64,000 bases of DNA from positions 62,001 through 126,000 of the forward strand of contig JAZQCM010000042.1 of NCBI GenBank assembly GCA_045546275.1, written 5' to 3'. Positions 62,978 through 64,000 of this stretch are shown here, one piece after another. The stretch comes from RGIG1927 sp045546275 (GTDB taxonomy: Bacteria; Bacillota; Clostridia; UMGS1883). The position numbers were made by a program, and so were the translations under genes. The stretch's first letter is position 1; every line of letters begins with the position of its first letter. Under the pieces are notes generated by a model. That model saw nothing but the letters and a program-made list of their open reading frames with translations, was not told where the DNA came from and ran no database searches.

Positions 62978-64000
62978 ATGCTCAAGGCTGATGTTGTAAT
63001 TGTCGGCAGTGGTGTTGCAGGACTTTTCTGTGCACTTAATCTGCCTGAGAACATGAATATTATTATTGTCACCAAGGACAAGGTTGAAAACAGCGATTCG
63101 TCTCTTGCACAGGGTGGCATATGCGTTTTACATGATGAAAATGACTATGACAGCTTTTACGAAGATACAATGAGAGCAGGTCATTACCAAAACAATCCCG
63201 AAAGTGTTGACATTATGATAAGAAGCTCAAGGGACATTATAAACACACTCATAGAAAACGGGGTTAGGTTTGAAAGGGATAAGAACGGTAATCTTCTCTA
63301 CACTAAAGAGGGCGCTCATTCAAGAGCAAGAATTCTTTTCCATAAGGACGTTACAGGTAAGGAAATTACATATAAGCTCATTGACAAGGTTAAAAAGCTT
63401 GACAATGTTCAGATTATTGAAAACTTTGCAATGATTGACATTATCGAAAAGGATAATGTGTGTTTGGGCATTGTGGGCGTTGACAATGAGGGCAACAAGG
63501 GTGTAATTGGTGCCAAGTGTACTGTTTTTGCAACAGGCGGCATAGGCGGTCTTTATAAAGACTCCACCAACTACCGCCACCTCACAGGCGATGCTCTGGC
63601 AATAAGCCTTGACCATGGCATAAAATTACAGGATGTTGACTATGTGCAAATTCATCCAACAGCATTTTACTCCAAAGAATACGGAAGAAGATTTCTTATT
63701 TCTGAATCCTGCCGTGGCGAGGGTGCGCTTCTTTTGAATAAAAACAAAGAACGCTTTACAGATGAGCTTCAGCCAAGAGATGTTGTGACAAATGCAATTT
63801 TTGCCCAAATGGAAAAAGAGGGCAGCGAGCATGTGTGGCTTGACTTAACACCCATCGGTGAGGAAGAGATAAAGGGTCATTTCCCCAATATTTACGAAAA
63901 GTGCTTAAAGCACGGCTACGATATTACAAAGGAGCCTATCCCCATCACTCCCGCACAGCACTATTTCATGGGTGGAATATGGGTTGACATGAATTCAAAA
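62978..64000 (+). CDS. nadB: L-aspartate oxidase (3' end beyond window)
   Basis: 341 residues are visible before the window ends; AAAGGA is 9 nt upstream of the ATG. FAD-binding GxGxAG (VVIVGSGVAGLFCAL), SSLAQGGICV, HSRARILFHKDVTGKEI, FATGGIGGLY, YVQIHPTAFY, FLISESCRGEGALL, DVVTNAIFAQM and ITPAQHYFMGGIWVD are the conserved series of NadB. It oxidises aspartate to iminoaspartate, the first step of NAD synthesis, and nadA/nadC probably lie downstream outside the window. Confidence 0.96.
   Translation, partial: MLKADVVIVGSGVAGLFCALNLPENMNIIIVTKDKVENSDSSLAQGGICVLHDENDYDSFYEDTMRAGHYQNNPESVDIMIRSSRDIINTLIENGVRFERDKNGNLLYTKEGAHSRARILFHKDVTGKEITYKLIDKVKKLDNVQIIENFAMIDIIEKDNVCLGIVGVDNEGNKGVIGAKCTVFATGGIGGLYKDSTNYRHLTGDALAISLDHGIKLQDVDYVQIHPTAFYSKEYGRRFLISESCRGEGALLLNKNKERFTDELQPRDVVTNAIFAQMEKEGSEHVWLDLTPIGEEEIKGHFPNIYEKCLKHGYDITKEPIPITPAQHYFMGGIWVDMNSK

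Overview
The window reads as a chromosome segment of a Gram-positive, Clostridia-like member of the Bacillota. Evidence: strong AGGAGG-type ribosome binding sites, frequent TTG/GTG starts, lipobox signal peptides, SLH cell-wall anchoring, an FtsY/SMC/SecG/RNase R/SmpB/tmRNA set typical of the group, and dense factor-independent terminators. The core DNA is of moderate GC; a central block (about 24.9-53.1 kb) is visibly more AT-rich with different codon use.

Layout. 1-7.1 kb (mostly minus strand): secreted ricin-type lectin-like protein (cut by the window start), SLH-anchored multi-CBM-like surface protein, branched-chain aminotransferase, GH36 alpha-galactosidase. 7.2-15.2 kb (plus): smc, ftsY, a UPF0182 membrane protein and a lipoprotein, reading out from a palindromic bidirectional promoter. 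15.2-17.0 kb (minus): J-domain protein, DUF5685-like protein, small zinc-ribbon membrane protein. 17.2-24.9 kb (plus): SpoVB/MATE-like flippase, DUF3298-type lipoprotein, DAHP synthase, secG, rnr, smpB (137 nt inside rnr) and ssrA (tmRNA).

24.9-51.7 kb is a tandem array of four cassettes inserted at the 3' end of ssrA. Five copies of a 40-bp att sequence, starting with the last 12 nt of tmRNA and containing TTTCAC-7 nt-GTGAAA, bound them. I: small membrane protein + KAP P-loop NTPase, DpnII-type restriction-modification (M, R, M) and a coiled-coil membrane protein. II: three large secreted peptidases (subtilase, a papain-like enzyme whose catalytic halves are in permuted order, and a second cysteine-peptidase-like protein) with a related C-terminal domain. 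III: YbjQ-like protein and PIN-like protein. IV: HExxH protein, DUF4209/HEPN-like protein, a second KAP NTPase, an XRE regulator and an AraC stump. No recombinase gene is present in the array.

51.7-53.1 kb has no credible protein gene. On the minus strand it carries six head-to-tail units, each a TTGACA-17-TATAxT promoter followed by a short RNA closed by a long-range stem and a U-run: a probable array of small RNA genes. A possible gcvT-like aptamer follows.

53.2-62.9 kb (plus): carbohydrate ABC transporter (ATPase, two permeases, binding lipoprotein with an extra C-terminal membrane segment), a lipoprotein, a GH43 glycosidase, a LamG-domain secreted protein and an HD-domain protein. With the alpha-galactosidase and surface proteins, this suggests plant/host glycan use. 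The window ends inside nadB (L-aspartate oxidase).
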